A program made the position numbers and the translations under genes. A DNA stretch of 64,000 nt from Syntrophobacterales bacterium. Lineage in GTDB: Bacteria > Desulfobacterota > Desulfobaccia > Desulfobaccales > 0-14-0-80-60-11. This document shows, piece by piece, positions 27,247-36,802 of this stretch (position 1 is the stretch's first letter; every line of letters starts with the position of its first letter). Location: assembly GCA_020060385.1 (NCBI GenBank), contig JAGVAH010000082.1, forward strand, positions 1-64,000. The letters run 5' to 3'. Below the pieces are notes generated by a model. The model was not told where the DNA came from and did no database searches. It saw only the letters and a program-made list of their open reading frames with translations.

Positions 27247-27972
27247 TTGATCAGCGCCCTCAACAGCGGCCTGTCCGGACTGGCGGTGCATAGCGCCATG
27301 GTCAGCAACGCCGGCGGCAACCTGGCCAACCTCAACACCACCGGCTATAAGAGCAGCCGCGTGCAGGTGGGCACCCTCGGGGCCTCGTCCCGGGGCGGGG
27401 GGGAAGTGGGCCGGGGCGCCCAAGTCCTGGCCGTGTCCCGGAATTTCTCCTCCGGCCCTCTCCTCAGCACCGGCGGCGATATAAATTTGGCCATCCAGGG
27501 AGACGGCTTCTTCCGGGTGAGCAGAGGCGGCGAGGACGTCTATACCCGGGACGGCTCCTTCCGCCTGGACCAGGACCGCTATCTGGTGGATGCCCAGGGC
27601 AACCGGCTGCAGCCGGACCTCCAGCTGCCCCAGGACGCGGCCTCCATCCAGGTGGATCGAAACGGGCATCTGACGGCCCTGGACGCGCAGGGCAACATTG
27701 TGGCCAGCGCGGCTATCCCCCTGTTCAGGTTCGCCAACCCGGAGGGCCTGCAGAGTTTAGGGGAGAATGATTTTGCCCCCACCGGGGTTTCCGGACCAGC
27801 CCTGGAGGGGGCGCCGGGCGCCGTGGTCCAGGGGGCCCTGGAGGGCGCCAACGTGGACCCGGCCCGGGAGATGGTGGACCTCATGCTGGGGCAGCGGGGT
27901 TTTGCAGCCAGCCTCAAGGTGATGCAGACCGCGGACCAGATGCTCGGGAGCATCCTCGATATCCGGGCCTAG
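27247..27972 (+). CDS. Flagellar basal-body rod/hook protein (FlgF/FlgG-like)
   Basis: About 241 residues from the proposed TTG start (MISALNSGLSGL), preceded by GAGCGGGGAAAT. The N-terminal motif NLANLNTTGYKSSRV matches the NxANxxTxGYK helix of rod/hook proteins; the middle has GDGFFRVSRGGEDVYTRDGSFRLD (FlgG-like); the C-terminus EMVDLMLGQRGFAASLKVMQTADQML is the conserved coiled coil of the axial family. A frame-extending ATG at 27196 lies inside a repeat and adds residues foreign to the family. No other flagellar gene is in the window, so this is isolated between two kinase genes. Confidence 0.85.
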   Translation: MISALNSGLSGLAVHSAMVSNAGGNLANLNTTGYKSSRVQVGTLGASSRGGGEVGRGAQVLAVSRNFSSGPLLSTGGDINLAIQGDGFFRVSRGGEDVYTRDGSFRLDQDRYLVDAQGNRLQPDLQLPQDAASIQVDRNGHLTALDAQGNIVASAAIPLFRFANPEGLQSLGENDFAPTGVSGPALEGAPGAVVQGALEGANVDPAREMVDLMLGQRGFAASLKVMQTADQMLGSILDIRA

Positions 27973-28004
27973 GCTAGGAAAACAGGCTTTTGAGGTAGCA
28001 AAAT

Positions 28005-28033
28005 AAAGAAGCGGCCACCTGGCCTCTTTTTTT
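28005..28033 (+). terminator. Probable terminator after the flagellar-type gene
   Basis: An imperfect hairpin, AGCGGCCA with TGGCCTCT, is followed by a run of seven T. It lies 35 bases past the stop codon. Confidence 0.6.
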
Positions 28034-28122
28034 GCAGGCACTAAGTGGGGTGGCCGCCGCACTGCCGGCAGGCGCCTTCCCTACCTTTCCCCTGCTATCC
28101 CTTACCCTGGCCCTTCCCCATT

Positions 28123-30819
28123 CTAATTCTTTGGCTCGTCGGAATTCTGGGCATCATCCACTGGCAGGGGCCGTTTGCTTGTTCCCGGGGAGATCGTTTC
28201 CAGATCCACGGTGGGCATATCCAGCACCTTGCGCACCCGGCTGGCCAGGGCATTGGGGGTGAAGGGCTTGGCCAGAAAGGCGATGCCCGGGTCCAAGACG
28301 CCGTGATGGGAGATGGCATTTTCCGCGTAGCCGGAGATGTATAAGACCCGCAGGTCCTGATACTGGGAAGTCAGTCGTTCCGCCAGCTGCTTGCCGCTCA
28401 TCCCCGGCATGACCACGTCGGTGAGCAGGAGGTGGATGGCGCCCCCATACCTTTCACAAATGGCCAGAGCTTCCTCGGGATCCTGGGCCGCGAGAACCTG
28501 GTAGCCGTTCTGCTGCAGGGAGGAGCAAGCCAGGTCTCGCACCACTTCCTCGTCTTCCACCAGCAAGATGGTTTCCCAGCCCTGGAGATGATCGATGGTT
28601 TCCGGACGGGTTTTTTCCACTTCCAGGCCGCAAGTGGCCAGGGGCAAGTAGATCTTAAAGGTGGTGCCCCACTTGGGCTCGCTGTAAACCCAGATATAGC
28701 CGCCGCTCTGTTTGACGATGCCATACACCGTGGACAGGCCCAGGCCAGTGCCCTTCTGACTGCCTTTGGTGGTGAAAAAGGGCTCGAAGATGCGGGCCAT
28801 GGTCTCTTCGTCCATGCCCTCGCCATTATCGCTTACCGCCAGCATCACATAGGAGCCGGGCAGGAAATTAATGTCCCGGTACCCATAGGCCCCGTCCAGC
28901 TCCACGTTGGCCGTCTCAATGGTCAATTTGCCGCCCAGGGGCATGGCGTCCCGGGCGTTGACCGCCAGATTGATGATCACCTGCTCGATCTGGCCGGGGT
29001 CTGCCTCCACCGCGCCCAGCCCGGCCTCCAGATTAGTGACCAGGTAAATGTCCTCCCCGATCAGCCGCTGCAACAACTTCTCCATGTCCCTGACCACGGT
29101 GTTGAGGTTCAGCTTCTTCGGTTGCAGGATCTGCTTGCGGCTGAAGGCTAGCAGCTGCTTGGTCAAAGACCCGGCCCGCTCCCCGGCTTTCCTGATTTCT
29201 TCCACTTCCCGGCGGTGGGGGTTTTGCGGCTCCAGGCGCGCCTGTAACAGTTCGGCGTAACCGATGATGCCGGTGAGGAGATTATTGAAGTCATGGGCCA
29301 CCCCCCCGGCCAACCGCCCCACGGCTTCCATCTTCTGGGCCTGGAGAAGCTGTTCCTGGCTGTGGCGCAAGGCCTCTTCGGTCTCTTTGGTATGGGTGAT
29401 GTCATAGAAGACGCCGCTGATATAGGCGAACTCCCCGGCGGCATCACAGATGATCTGGCTTCTTTCCTGGATCCAGAGGATTCTGCCATCCTTGGCTTTG
29501 ATGCGGTACTCCCGGGTATAAGACTTGGGACCTTTTAAGGCCGCGGAGACCACTTTTTGGGCGGCCGGCAGGTCTTCCGGGAGGATCAGATCCGACCACT
29601 TGATTCTCCGGGAGTCAAATTCTTCTTTGGGATAACCGGTCAAATCCCCGATCTTCCGGTCAAAGAAATCCACGGTCCAGTCCCCGTATCCTTTAAAGAC
29701 CAGGGCCGGGATATTATTTACCAGCAGGCGGTATTTCTCTTCGCTTGCCCGGATGGCCTCGGCCGCGCGCTGGCGGTCGGTAACGTTTTTCAAGGACAGG
29801 GCCAGAAATTGCACTGCGCCTTCGTGGTCCAAAATGGGCACTAGAGTCCAATCCCAGAAAGTCACCCCCCAGTCCGGATGATCCGGGAAGGTATAAGGCT
29901 GGGCGAATTTCTGCACGGGGGTTTTTTCTGCCACCGCCCGCACAAAGACGCTCCGCGCCTCACTGGGGTATAATTCAAAATGATTTTTCCCCTGGAAATC
30001 GGCAACGTCCCGCTGGGCGGCCTTGGCAAAGGCCTTATTCACCCTGATGTAGTTAAAATTTGTATCCAGGATGACCATGGGAATAATGGTGTGCTCATAT
30101 AAGGCTTCCAGGTGCGAGGACTTTTGCAGCAGCTCTTCCTGGGCTTTCTTGAAGGCCGTGGAGTCATTGCCGATACACAGTAATTCCATGGGGCGGCCTT
30201 GCTCATCCAGCACGGCCTTGTAGGTCCAGGTGACCCAGGCCCGGTCCCCTTGGCGGCGCAGGGTTTCATGTTCGCTGTTGGGATATTGCTCGGGGTGGGC
30301 CACGATTGCCGCCATCAAAGCCCCCAGGTCCCGGCCCTGGCTGTCCCTGGGCGGCACAATGGCGCCCACCGGGCTCTGGCCCAGAATCTCCTCTTCGGCA
30401 TAGCCGAAAAAGGTTTGGGCAAACTCGTTGAAGAAAGTGATCCTGCCCTGGGAATCCAGGCGCATGATGATGCTGTTGGCGTTTTCCACCAGATCCCGGT
30501 ACCTGGATTCACTCCGGGCCAGGGCCGCATTGGTGCGTTGGATGGAGCGGAACAGGGGACTGATGCAGGCCATGCCCAGTAACAGGAGGGCGGAAGTGAT
30601 CAGGGCCACCCACTCCGCCGTGAGATCCGCAGAAGAGAACCAGGCCACCGACTCCGGATGCCAATAGCTGACGGCCCGGCGCAGGGCCATGAGCAAGAGG
30701 GCCACGGAGATCAGCCCCCAGGCCAGCCGCTTCCCGGTGACCGGAATCAGCCGGAAAGCGAGGATGGCGGCGATAACTTGTAAAACCACGGATACTATTA
30801 AAACGGTGCTGACATCCAT
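28123..30819 (-). CDS. Multi-PAS hybrid sensor histidine kinase
   Basis: 898 residues: two or three N-terminal TM helices (5-25, 32-50, 68-92) without a large periplasmic loop, three PAS domains (about 105-230, 235-360, 370-495), HisKA ([20 protein letters not shown], His509), HATPase ([29 protein letters not shown]) and a receiver ([15 protein letters not shown], Asp801). From the third PAS to the end it is a close paralog of the kinase at 24363-26990, suggesting local duplication with replacement of the sensor part. The first PAS domains could bind a cofactor; no ligand residue can be named. The two genes are convergent around the flagellar-type gene. Confidence 0.92.
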   Translation of the reverse strand: MDVSTVLIVSVVLQVIAAILAFRLIPVTGKRLAWGLISVALLLMALRRAVSYWHPESVAWFSSADLTAEWVALITSALLLLGMACISPLFRSIQRTNAALARSESRYRDLVENANSIIMRLDSQGRITFFNEFAQTFFGYAEEEILGQSPVGAIVPPRDSQGRDLGALMAAIVAHPEQYPNSEHETLRRQGDRAWVTWTYKAVLDEQGRPMELLCIGNDSTAFKKAQEELLQKSSHLEALYEHTIIPMVILDTNFNYIRVNKAFAKAAQRDVADFQGKNHFELYPSEARSVFVRAVAEKTPVQKFAQPYTFPDHPDWGVTFWDWTLVPILDHEGAVQFLALSLKNVTDRQRAAEAIRASEEKYRLLVNNIPALVFKGYGDWTVDFFDRKIGDLTGYPKEEFDSRRIKWSDLILPEDLPAAQKVVSAALKGPKSYTREYRIKAKDGRILWIQERSQIICDAAGEFAYISGVFYDITHTKETEEALRHSQEQLLQAQKMEAVGRLAGGVAHDFNNLLTGIIGYAELLQARLEPQNPHRREVEEIRKAGERAGSLTKQLLAFSRKQILQPKKLNLNTVVRDMEKLLQRLIGEDIYLVTNLEAGLGAVEADPGQIEQVIINLAVNARDAMPLGGKLTIETANVELDGAYGYRDINFLPGSYVMLAVSDNGEGMDEETMARIFEPFFTTKGSQKGTGLGLSTVYGIVKQSGGYIWVYSEPKWGTTFKIYLPLATCGLEVEKTRPETIDHLQGWETILLVEDEEVVRDLACSSLQQNGYQVLAAQDPEEALAICERYGGAIHLLLTDVVMPGMSGKQLAERLTSQYQDLRVLYISGYAENAISHHGVLDPGIAFLAKPFTPNALASRVRKVLDMPTVDLETISPGTSKRPLPVDDAQNSDEPKN

Positions 30820-31420
30820 TCCTGCCTCTTATATCGTCTTTCCAGTGATCGCCGCTAAACTTCCGGAGCGGACACATGAGTACCCCCACAGGGAGTGAAA
30901 ACATGGCTCTGCACTGTCCATAAACCCTTAGACCTGGCGCTAGACAGCCCCCAAACCGAAATATTTAAGCCGCGGATTCTCGTGGTAATCAAAACGCTGG
31001 ACGTTCACCTGAATACTTGGGAGGGAAGCGGCTAGGGTGGGAATGCCAGTAAGTCGAACACCTCGAGGTGACTGCGGATGATGATCAATAGTGCAGGGAC
31101 CCATGATTAGGTAATACAAAATATGTACTATATCTTATGTAAATTCAACTAATTGAACTATAATAGGATCTATACCTCTAAGAGCTTGTTAAATATTGTA
31201 CATGATTGTTAAGATATATTCAAGCCAGGGAATGACAAAAAAAGCAGGATTCGTTTTTTCTTATCGGTATTCAAGCTTGCTTTAATTTTTTTTAATAGTA
31301 TATGAAAAATCTTCCTGGATTATTTTACATTCATTAAATAGGGGACTGTCTGGCCCCTTTTGTTAATTGAGAACTGTGCACCCCACTGCGACTCTCCCAT
31401 CATGGCGGATGGACCAAAAG
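30820..31420. other. 601-base gene-free region
   Basis: No coding frame is seen. A perfect 12-base palindrome CACCTCGAGGTG lies at 31059-31070 in a GC-rich patch that is otherwise unexplained. The DNA at 31110-31340 is strongly AT-rich. A weak hairpin AGGGG...CCCCT at 31340-31358 could terminate the radical SAM gene that ends at 31421. Confidence 0.4.
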
Positions 31421-33058
31421 TTATTTGGCTATGGGTAATAAGACTTTGGGAGAGATACGGTCACCCGGAGGAACATCCAATCCCCGTTCCTGCATGATGA
31501 CCGTGATTTTTTCCCCCACGATCTGCCGCATCATTATCAGGTCCTCGCCCATGGCGCAGGAATTCAGATAACTCTTTAATCTGGTGGGGTTTTGCTTCCA
31601 GATCCCGATTAATTGTTTCCAGAACTGCAGCCGGGCCGACGAACGGATCCCTTGCCACCAGAGGAGCCTAAGCAAAGCCCGGATCTCATAGCATTTCTGA
31701 CGCCAAGTCATCTTGCGGGGCTCATAGACGCTGCTGCTCGGCGGGAGTTCTCCTTTAGCTATTGCCATGGCCCGGCGCGTCGGCCGCATAGCCAGGTGGA
31801 AGCGGTAGGCCCTCTCCAGAAAATGAGAAGGTTCGTAGAGATAGTTCCAAGCATCGATATATTCCTGCATTATCTCCGCTTCCGGCCGGTCCGGATGATA
31901 ATTCATGGCGCCAAAGGTCCCACCCTTGTCGGTATGCTCCTCAGCTCGCAGCCTTCCTTCTTTCTCCAATCGCTGCCATAGCTTGGTATGGTGAGGAGCC
32001 TGCAGGAGACCGAGCATGGCGATGGGCAGGGAAGTCTGGTCCATAAAGGCGCAGATGCGCTGGCCGGTGCCTTTGGTTTCCCCGTCCAGGCCCAGGATAA
32101 AACTGCCTATAACAATCATCCCATTATGCTTGAGATTGTTGACCGATTCTACCAAGGGATTATGGAGGTTGGGATATTTGTGGCTGATATGGAGAGCTTT
32201 CTCGTCAGGGGACTCGATGCCGATAAAAACCGTCCCCACGTTGGCATCGGTCATAAGGTCGATCAAGTCCACATCCTGCCCCAGATTTAAGGACGCCTGG
32301 GTCATGAAGCAGAAGGGCTCCCCCCGGCTTTTCAACCAAGGTGACATTTCCTGCAAGAGATTCAGGACATACTTCTTGCTACCGATGAAGTTGTCGTCGC
32401 AGAGGAAGACATTGCCGGTGGCGCCCAGCCGGTAGAGGTTTTCCAGTTCGGCGATTACCTGCTGGGTGGTTTTATGCCGGGGTTTGCGCCCAAAGAGATT
32501 CACCACATCGCAGAATTCGCAGTCAAAAGGGCAGCCCCTGGTGGTCTGAATCGCCACGCTGGTATAATCCTCTAACCGGATCAGATCATACCGGGGGATG
32601 GGCGAGGTGGTTAAATCCGGCTTTCCCTTATTTTCGACCACTCCCTTCTTGCCGTCGCGCATCGCCTCCAGAAGCAAATGGATGGTATTCTCCCCTTCGC
32701 CCCGCACCACGAAATCACAGCCCGCGTTCAGGGCCTCTTCCGGCAGGGAAGTGGGGTACGGGCCTCCGGCCACCACGGTTTTGCCCCGCTGCTTGCCTTC
32801 CCTGACCAGGGCCAGGAAGCCCTCCTTTTGAATGTACATGGCCGACAGTAAAATCAAATCGGCCCACTGCCAGTCATTTTCCGTGATTTTTCTGACGCTT
32901 AGATCCGCCAGGCGCAATTCCCATGCTGCCGGCAGCAGGGCAGCCACCGTGAGAAGGCCCAATGGCGGCACGATGGTTTTGGCGCCCATAAAGCCGATGG
33001 ATTTCCGAAAACTCCAGAAGGAAAGGGGAAATTCCGGACATACCAACAAAGCCCGCAT
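31421..33058 (-). CDS. B12-binding radical SAM protein, DUF4070 type
   Basis: 545 residues. The N-terminal 140 residues form a B12-binding-like Rossmann domain; the radical SAM motif TTRGCPFDCEFC has Cys176, Cys180 and Cys183 binding the 4Fe-4S cluster; the C-terminal region from about 300 matches the DUF4070 type. The start (MRALLVCPEFPLSFWSF) resembles that of hopanoid-modifying enzymes such as HpnP, which methylate lipids, but equal similarity to uncharacterised members is possible. It lies near a second radical SAM gene and upstream of a lipid-type operon, which makes a lipid substrate plausible. Confidence 0.85.
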   Translation of the reverse strand: MRALLVCPEFPLSFWSFRKSIGFMGAKTIVPPLGLLTVAALLPAAWELRLADLSVRKITENDWQWADLILLSAMYIQKEGFLALVREGKQRGKTVVAGGPYPTSLPEEALNAGCDFVVRGEGENTIHLLLEAMRDGKKGVVENKGKPDLTTSPIPRYDLIRLEDYTSVAIQTTRGCPFDCEFCDVVNLFGRKPRHKTTQQVIAELENLYRLGATGNVFLCDDNFIGSKKYVLNLLQEMSPWLKSRGEPFCFMTQASLNLGQDVDLIDLMTDANVGTVFIGIESPDEKALHISHKYPNLHNPLVESVNNLKHNGMIVIGSFILGLDGETKGTGQRICAFMDQTSLPIAMLGLLQAPHHTKLWQRLEKEGRLRAEEHTDKGGTFGAMNYHPDRPEAEIMQEYIDAWNYLYEPSHFLERAYRFHLAMRPTRRAMAIAKGELPPSSSVYEPRKMTWRQKCYEIRALLRLLWWQGIRSSARLQFWKQLIGIWKQNPTRLKSYLNSCAMGEDLIMMRQIVGEKITVIMQERGLDVPPGDRISPKVLLPIAK

Positions 33059-33214
33059 AGTCTTTATACTCCATCCCGGCCGCGATTAGGCCGCTTCTTG
33101 TCTTGATAATAGCGAATCATACCCGCTAAAGGCCAGCTTTTTCCGCCTCCATCCCTGCTAGGCGCACTGAGTTTCCTCATTAAGCCGCGGCCAGAGTCAC
33201 TTTCGGTCCAGGGT

Positions 33215-34639
33215 TTAAATATCCAATTTCAGCGCCCGTTGACGCCCGGAGATCGTATTGTAAAAATCAGCGCCAATAGCTTTTAAGATGCTGCGGAGAA
33301 AGTATCCCTTATGATGGCGCAAAAAGTAATTAATCTTTATTTGGGAAAGGTTAAAGTTGCTCTTGACCCCCAATCTTTTCAAAAGGCGGTATAGTTCGTC
33401 GCAGCTCAGATGATGGGTACGGATGTTGCAGTTGAAACCGTCGTAACTGCGAAAGTCATCCGGGTTGACCACGAGTCCGGCCTCTAATAGTTCCTGGCGC
33501 ACCACGGTTTTGGGGTAAGGGGTCAGGTATTGGGCGTAGATTAAATCCGGCTGCAGCTGCTCCGTCAGATGCCAGTTCTTGGTGACCGTTTCCCGGGTAT
33601 CTTCGGGATAACCCACAATCAAGCCGGCGATGATGGCGATGCCGTGCTGCCGCAGTAAAGTAGCCGCCCTCCGGTTGATTTCCGGGTTGGTGGGCTTCTT
33701 CACCCCCTTCAGGTAACTGGGGTCCATGGATTCGAAGCCCACAAAGACTATCCGGAAATTGGCCCGCTGCATGTCGGCCACCAGCTCGGGATTTTGGGCG
33801 ATGCCCACCGCGCTGGCCTGGGTCACAAAGAGCATGTCATTTAATCGATGCTCGACTATGGCCTGGCAAACTCCCCGGAAATGATCGATGTCATAAGTGA
33901 TATTGTCGTCGCCGAAAAAAACCGCCCGGAAACCGAGGCTGCGGATGTTTTCCAGGTCGGCGATGATGCGGGGCACGGGAAAACGCCGGTAAGTATGGCC
34001 ATACATGCGGGTGATGGAACAGAACTTACAGTTATAAGGGCAGCCCCTGGAGGTTTCGGCCACGTCCATGGGCAGATCCAGCAGATAAAAATCTTGGGAT
34101 AGTCTGGCCTGGCGGCGGGGGAGAGCAATGGTCTCCAAATCCAACAGAGCCCGGTCAGGGTTGTGCACCCAACCCTTATCTCCCCGGTAGCTTAACCCCG
34201 CTATTTTGCCCAATTCCGGTTCCGGTGCGGCCAATGCGGCAATCAATTCCCGAAAGGTGGCCTCACCCTCACCCCGGATCAGGAAATCCAAGGGTAATTC
34301 TCCGGCCGCGGCTGTCTCTTCTTTGGCCATCAGGGTGGCGTGATACCCTCCGGCCGCAATCTTGATGGATGGGTCAAAGCCCCGGATATACCGGGCCACC
34401 TGCAACAGGGTATGGAACTGGAAGGTCATGGCGCTCAGGCCCACCACCTGCGGGCGCAAATCAGCCAGGGCTTTCTCCAGGGGTTTGCGGATGCGGGGCT
34501 TGTGGAGCACCAGGTCCAGGACCCGAACTTCATGTCCCGGCAAATTGCCGGCCAGGGAGATGAGGGCCAAATTGGGCAAGCGGGTGAGAAAATCAATAAC
34601 CTCAGTGGTGTCCGGCATGGCGATGAGTAAGATTCGCAT
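33215..34639 (-). CDS. B12-binding radical SAM protein (second)
   Basis: 474 residues from the ATG at 34639 (after GAGGAGCTGC). B12-binding-like domain at 1-140 (VVGLSAMTFQFHTLLQVARYI; AGGYHATL), radical SAM motif SRGCPYNCKFC (Cys200, Cys204, Cys207), and a partial TIM barrel with FFGDDNITYD and GFESMDP. Members of this group methylate or rearrange unreactive carbons in lipids, peptides or pigments. About 155 bases separate it from the downstream radical SAM gene on the same strand; the proteins differ enough not to be recent duplicates. Confidence 0.87.
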   Translation of the reverse strand: MRILLIAMPDTTEVIDFLTRLPNLALISLAGNLPGHEVRVLDLVLHKPRIRKPLEKALADLRPQVVGLSAMTFQFHTLLQVARYIRGFDPSIKIAAGGYHATLMAKEETAAAGELPLDFLIRGEGEATFRELIAALAAPEPELGKIAGLSYRGDKGWVHNPDRALLDLETIALPRRQARLSQDFYLLDLPMDVAETSRGCPYNCKFCSITRMYGHTYRRFPVPRIIADLENIRSLGFRAVFFGDDNITYDIDHFRGVCQAIVEHRLNDMLFVTQASAVGIAQNPELVADMQRANFRIVFVGFESMDPSYLKGVKKPTNPEINRRAATLLRQHGIAIIAGLIVGYPEDTRETVTKNWHLTEQLQPDLIYAQYLTPYPKTVVRQELLEAGLVVNPDDFRSYDGFNCNIRTHHLSCDELYRLLKRLGVKSNFNLSQIKINYFLRHHKGYFLRSILKAIGADFYNTISGRQRALKLDI

Positions 34640-34951
34640 GCAGCTCCTCATTGACCCCAATCAGCCGCGGCCCTAGCTGCCTTGGGAGGTTTGTGGGGAA
34701 GTGGCTCTTGAAGGGCTCTAATCCGGGATGCGGCCGCACCCTCGGCCACCCTGGGCAAAAAATGGTTTTTTAGAACCTCTCTGCCCAGTGAAAATCTTCT
34801 TGAATTTCTGTGCCTTAAGCCAGATCATCTCCTTGTTTTGAACCATCGCCACACTCCTGGATATGAAGGCAGTCCAGGAGATCTGGATGTCCATCATTGT
34901 TTAATCTTCAGGCTGCCAAAAGATCGAACCGGGGCAAAGGCGAGTCGCACA
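34640..34951. other. Intergenic region, nothing recognised
   Basis: No gene, hairpin or repeat of note. It separates the second radical SAM gene from the end of the large membrane-protein operon on the same strand, so it may hold the promoter of the radical SAM gene. Confidence 0.4.
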
Positions 34952-36802
34952 TTAGCGGGGTGGCGTCCTGCTGCAAGACCCCTCTCCCCGCAGACAGGCT
35001 CGCATATCCAGAAGCCGTTGCTGGGCATTTACAAATATGCCAGGAAAAACGTCCGGACGCAAGAGGACAAAGCCCTTCTGAGCCCGGATCAGGCCGCGGA
35101 TCTCGCGGTTGAAAGGCGCAAAGAAGGGGCAGTCCACCCGTTCCCCCAGCCTTGGCCCGCTGCTCCGCAAGGGCGGGTCAAAGGGGGCCAGGAACCGCCC
35201 TCCGGCCAGGAATTCCGGGGTAAAATGACGTTCATCCACCACCAGGAAGGCGACCCCATATTTCCGGCAAAAATCCCGGACCACCTGGGGGTCGGTGGCA
35301 TAATAAGCCTGGAAAAAATCCTGTAGACGGGGCCTGATCTTTTGCCAATAGCCCCGGCTCCAGGGATGGGCCAGCTCATAGTTGACCAGGACCGGGCGCC
35401 GGGCAAAGGTGGGGAGATTATCCATCAGGTTGGGGTGACCCGCGAAGATCGCGGACTTGGGGGTCTGGGCCACCGCCCGGTACAAGGGCCGGTAGGCGGA
35501 AAAATCTTTCAGGCCCACATTGTGCAGACGCAAGCCCGCCAGCACCGCCACCAGGGCCACGGCCACCACGGGCAGCCAGCGGGGCCAGGGCCGGACCCGG
35601 GTGGCCCCTTCCAGGCCCAGGGCCAGGCCCAGGCCATAGACCAGGTTAAGGGTATAGACCAGGTACCGGTCCGGAATAAATAACTTCAGGAGAAAGAGCC
35701 GGGCCAAAAAATAGAGGAGGAAGGAGGACCAAAGGAGATACCAGAAGGGTTGCAGCCGGGGTTTCAGGTCCTGCCAATTTAGGAGCCTGCCTCCCCAGAC
35801 CGCCACTCCCAGAAGGAAGACCCCTCCCAGGACGCCGCCGCCCACCCCCAAGTCGAAGGGCGCGATGGACTCCCAGGGACTGAGCACTTCCCAAAAAATC
35901 GAGGGCACAGGGACGATGGGGAAGCGGCCCTGGGCGGTGAATTCCGGGCGATGGGCCATCTCCGCGGCGGTCACCAGGGGACCGAAGCCCAGGGCGTTGT
36001 ACTGGTGATTCATGAGCCAGACCAATCCGGCTCCCAGGATCACGGCGAGGAGGTGGCCCCAATTCAGCCAGGACGGTGCCGCCCCTCTGCCGGTGCGGCC
36101 CGCCAGCCAGGCCAGCGCCGCGGCCCCGGCCCCCACCAGGAAGATATAGGGAATAAAGAGGGCCTGGAGCAGCAGGGCCAGGGCCAGGCCCCAGGGACTG
36201 CCCGCCAGCCAGCAGAGGCAATAAAAGGCCAACAGGGGCGCAGCAAAGGCCCGGGCCAGACCCCCGGACAGGTTGTCCAGGAAGAAGGGCATCAGCCAGT
36301 AAACCCCCAGGGAGAACCAGGCCAGGCGGCGGGAACCCAGGCAGGCGCCGATCCGGAACAAACACCAACCCAGAAAAACGAACAACAGACCCGGCAGCCA
36401 CTTGGATAAAATGATGGGACCCACCCCCGCGGCAGGCAGGGGATATGGCCCCGTGCCCCACAGGGACAGGCATATCAACGACAGGCCCGGGAACAATTTC
36501 GCAAAAGTGTGGGGATCCAGCAGGGGGGAGACCAGCCAATAGAGCCCTTTAACCCCCCAGGGAACATAGGTCCGGGCATAGGCGGTCAGGAGATCATCGG
36601 GGAAAAGCTGGGGATCCTCCCATTGCTGCATCCAATAAATCTGTTGGCGCACGTCGTCATTGATGACCCAGTGGCTGGTCAAGGCCTGAAAGTGGGCCAA
36701 GACGAAAATGACCGCGGAGAGGATGACTACCAGAACCGTATCAGTCCAGGGGATGGTTGCCGGTGGCGGCGTACTGGCGGTGGGGTTAGATTTCCTTTTC
36801 AA
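34952..36802 (-). CDS. Large polytopic membrane protein (GT-C-like), last gene of lipid/exporter operon
   Basis: 616 residues. About 12 hydrophobic helices between residues 20 and 430, then a soluble C-terminal domain of about 185 residues. The first loop carries HWVINDDVRQQIYWM, with the acidic pair after TM1 that is typical of GT-C glycosyltransferases using lipid-phosphate sugar donors. The rest (PYIFLVGAGAAALAW; RYLVYTLNLVYGLGLALG) fits but gives no specific family. The gene overlaps the end of the GNAT gene by 17 bases, so it is translated with it. A role in glycosylating or moving a lipid product is an inference. Confidence 0.7.
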   Translation of the reverse strand: MKRKSNPTASTPPPATIPWTDTVLVVILSAVIFVLAHFQALTSHWVINDDVRQQIYWMQQWEDPQLFPDDLLTAYARTYVPWGVKGLYWLVSPLLDPHTFAKLFPGLSLICLSLWGTGPYPLPAAGVGPIILSKWLPGLLFVFLGWCLFRIGACLGSRRLAWFSLGVYWLMPFFLDNLSGGLARAFAAPLLAFYCLCWLAGSPWGLALALLLQALFIPYIFLVGAGAAALAWLAGRTGRGAAPSWLNWGHLLAVILGAGLVWLMNHQYNALGFGPLVTAAEMAHRPEFTAQGRFPIVPVPSIFWEVLSPWESIAPFDLGVGGGVLGGVFLLGVAVWGGRLLNWQDLKPRLQPFWYLLWSSFLLYFLARLFLLKLFIPDRYLVYTLNLVYGLGLALGLEGATRVRPWPRWLPVVAVALVAVLAGLRLHNVGLKDFSAYRPLYRAVAQTPKSAIFAGHPNLMDNLPTFARRPVLVNYELAHPWSRGYWQKIRPRLQDFFQAYYATDPQVVRDFCRKYGVAFLVVDERHFTPEFLAGGRFLAPFDPPLRSSGPRLGERVDCPFFAPFNREIRGLIRAQKGFVLLRPDVFPGIFVNAQQRLLDMRACLRGEGSCSRTPPR

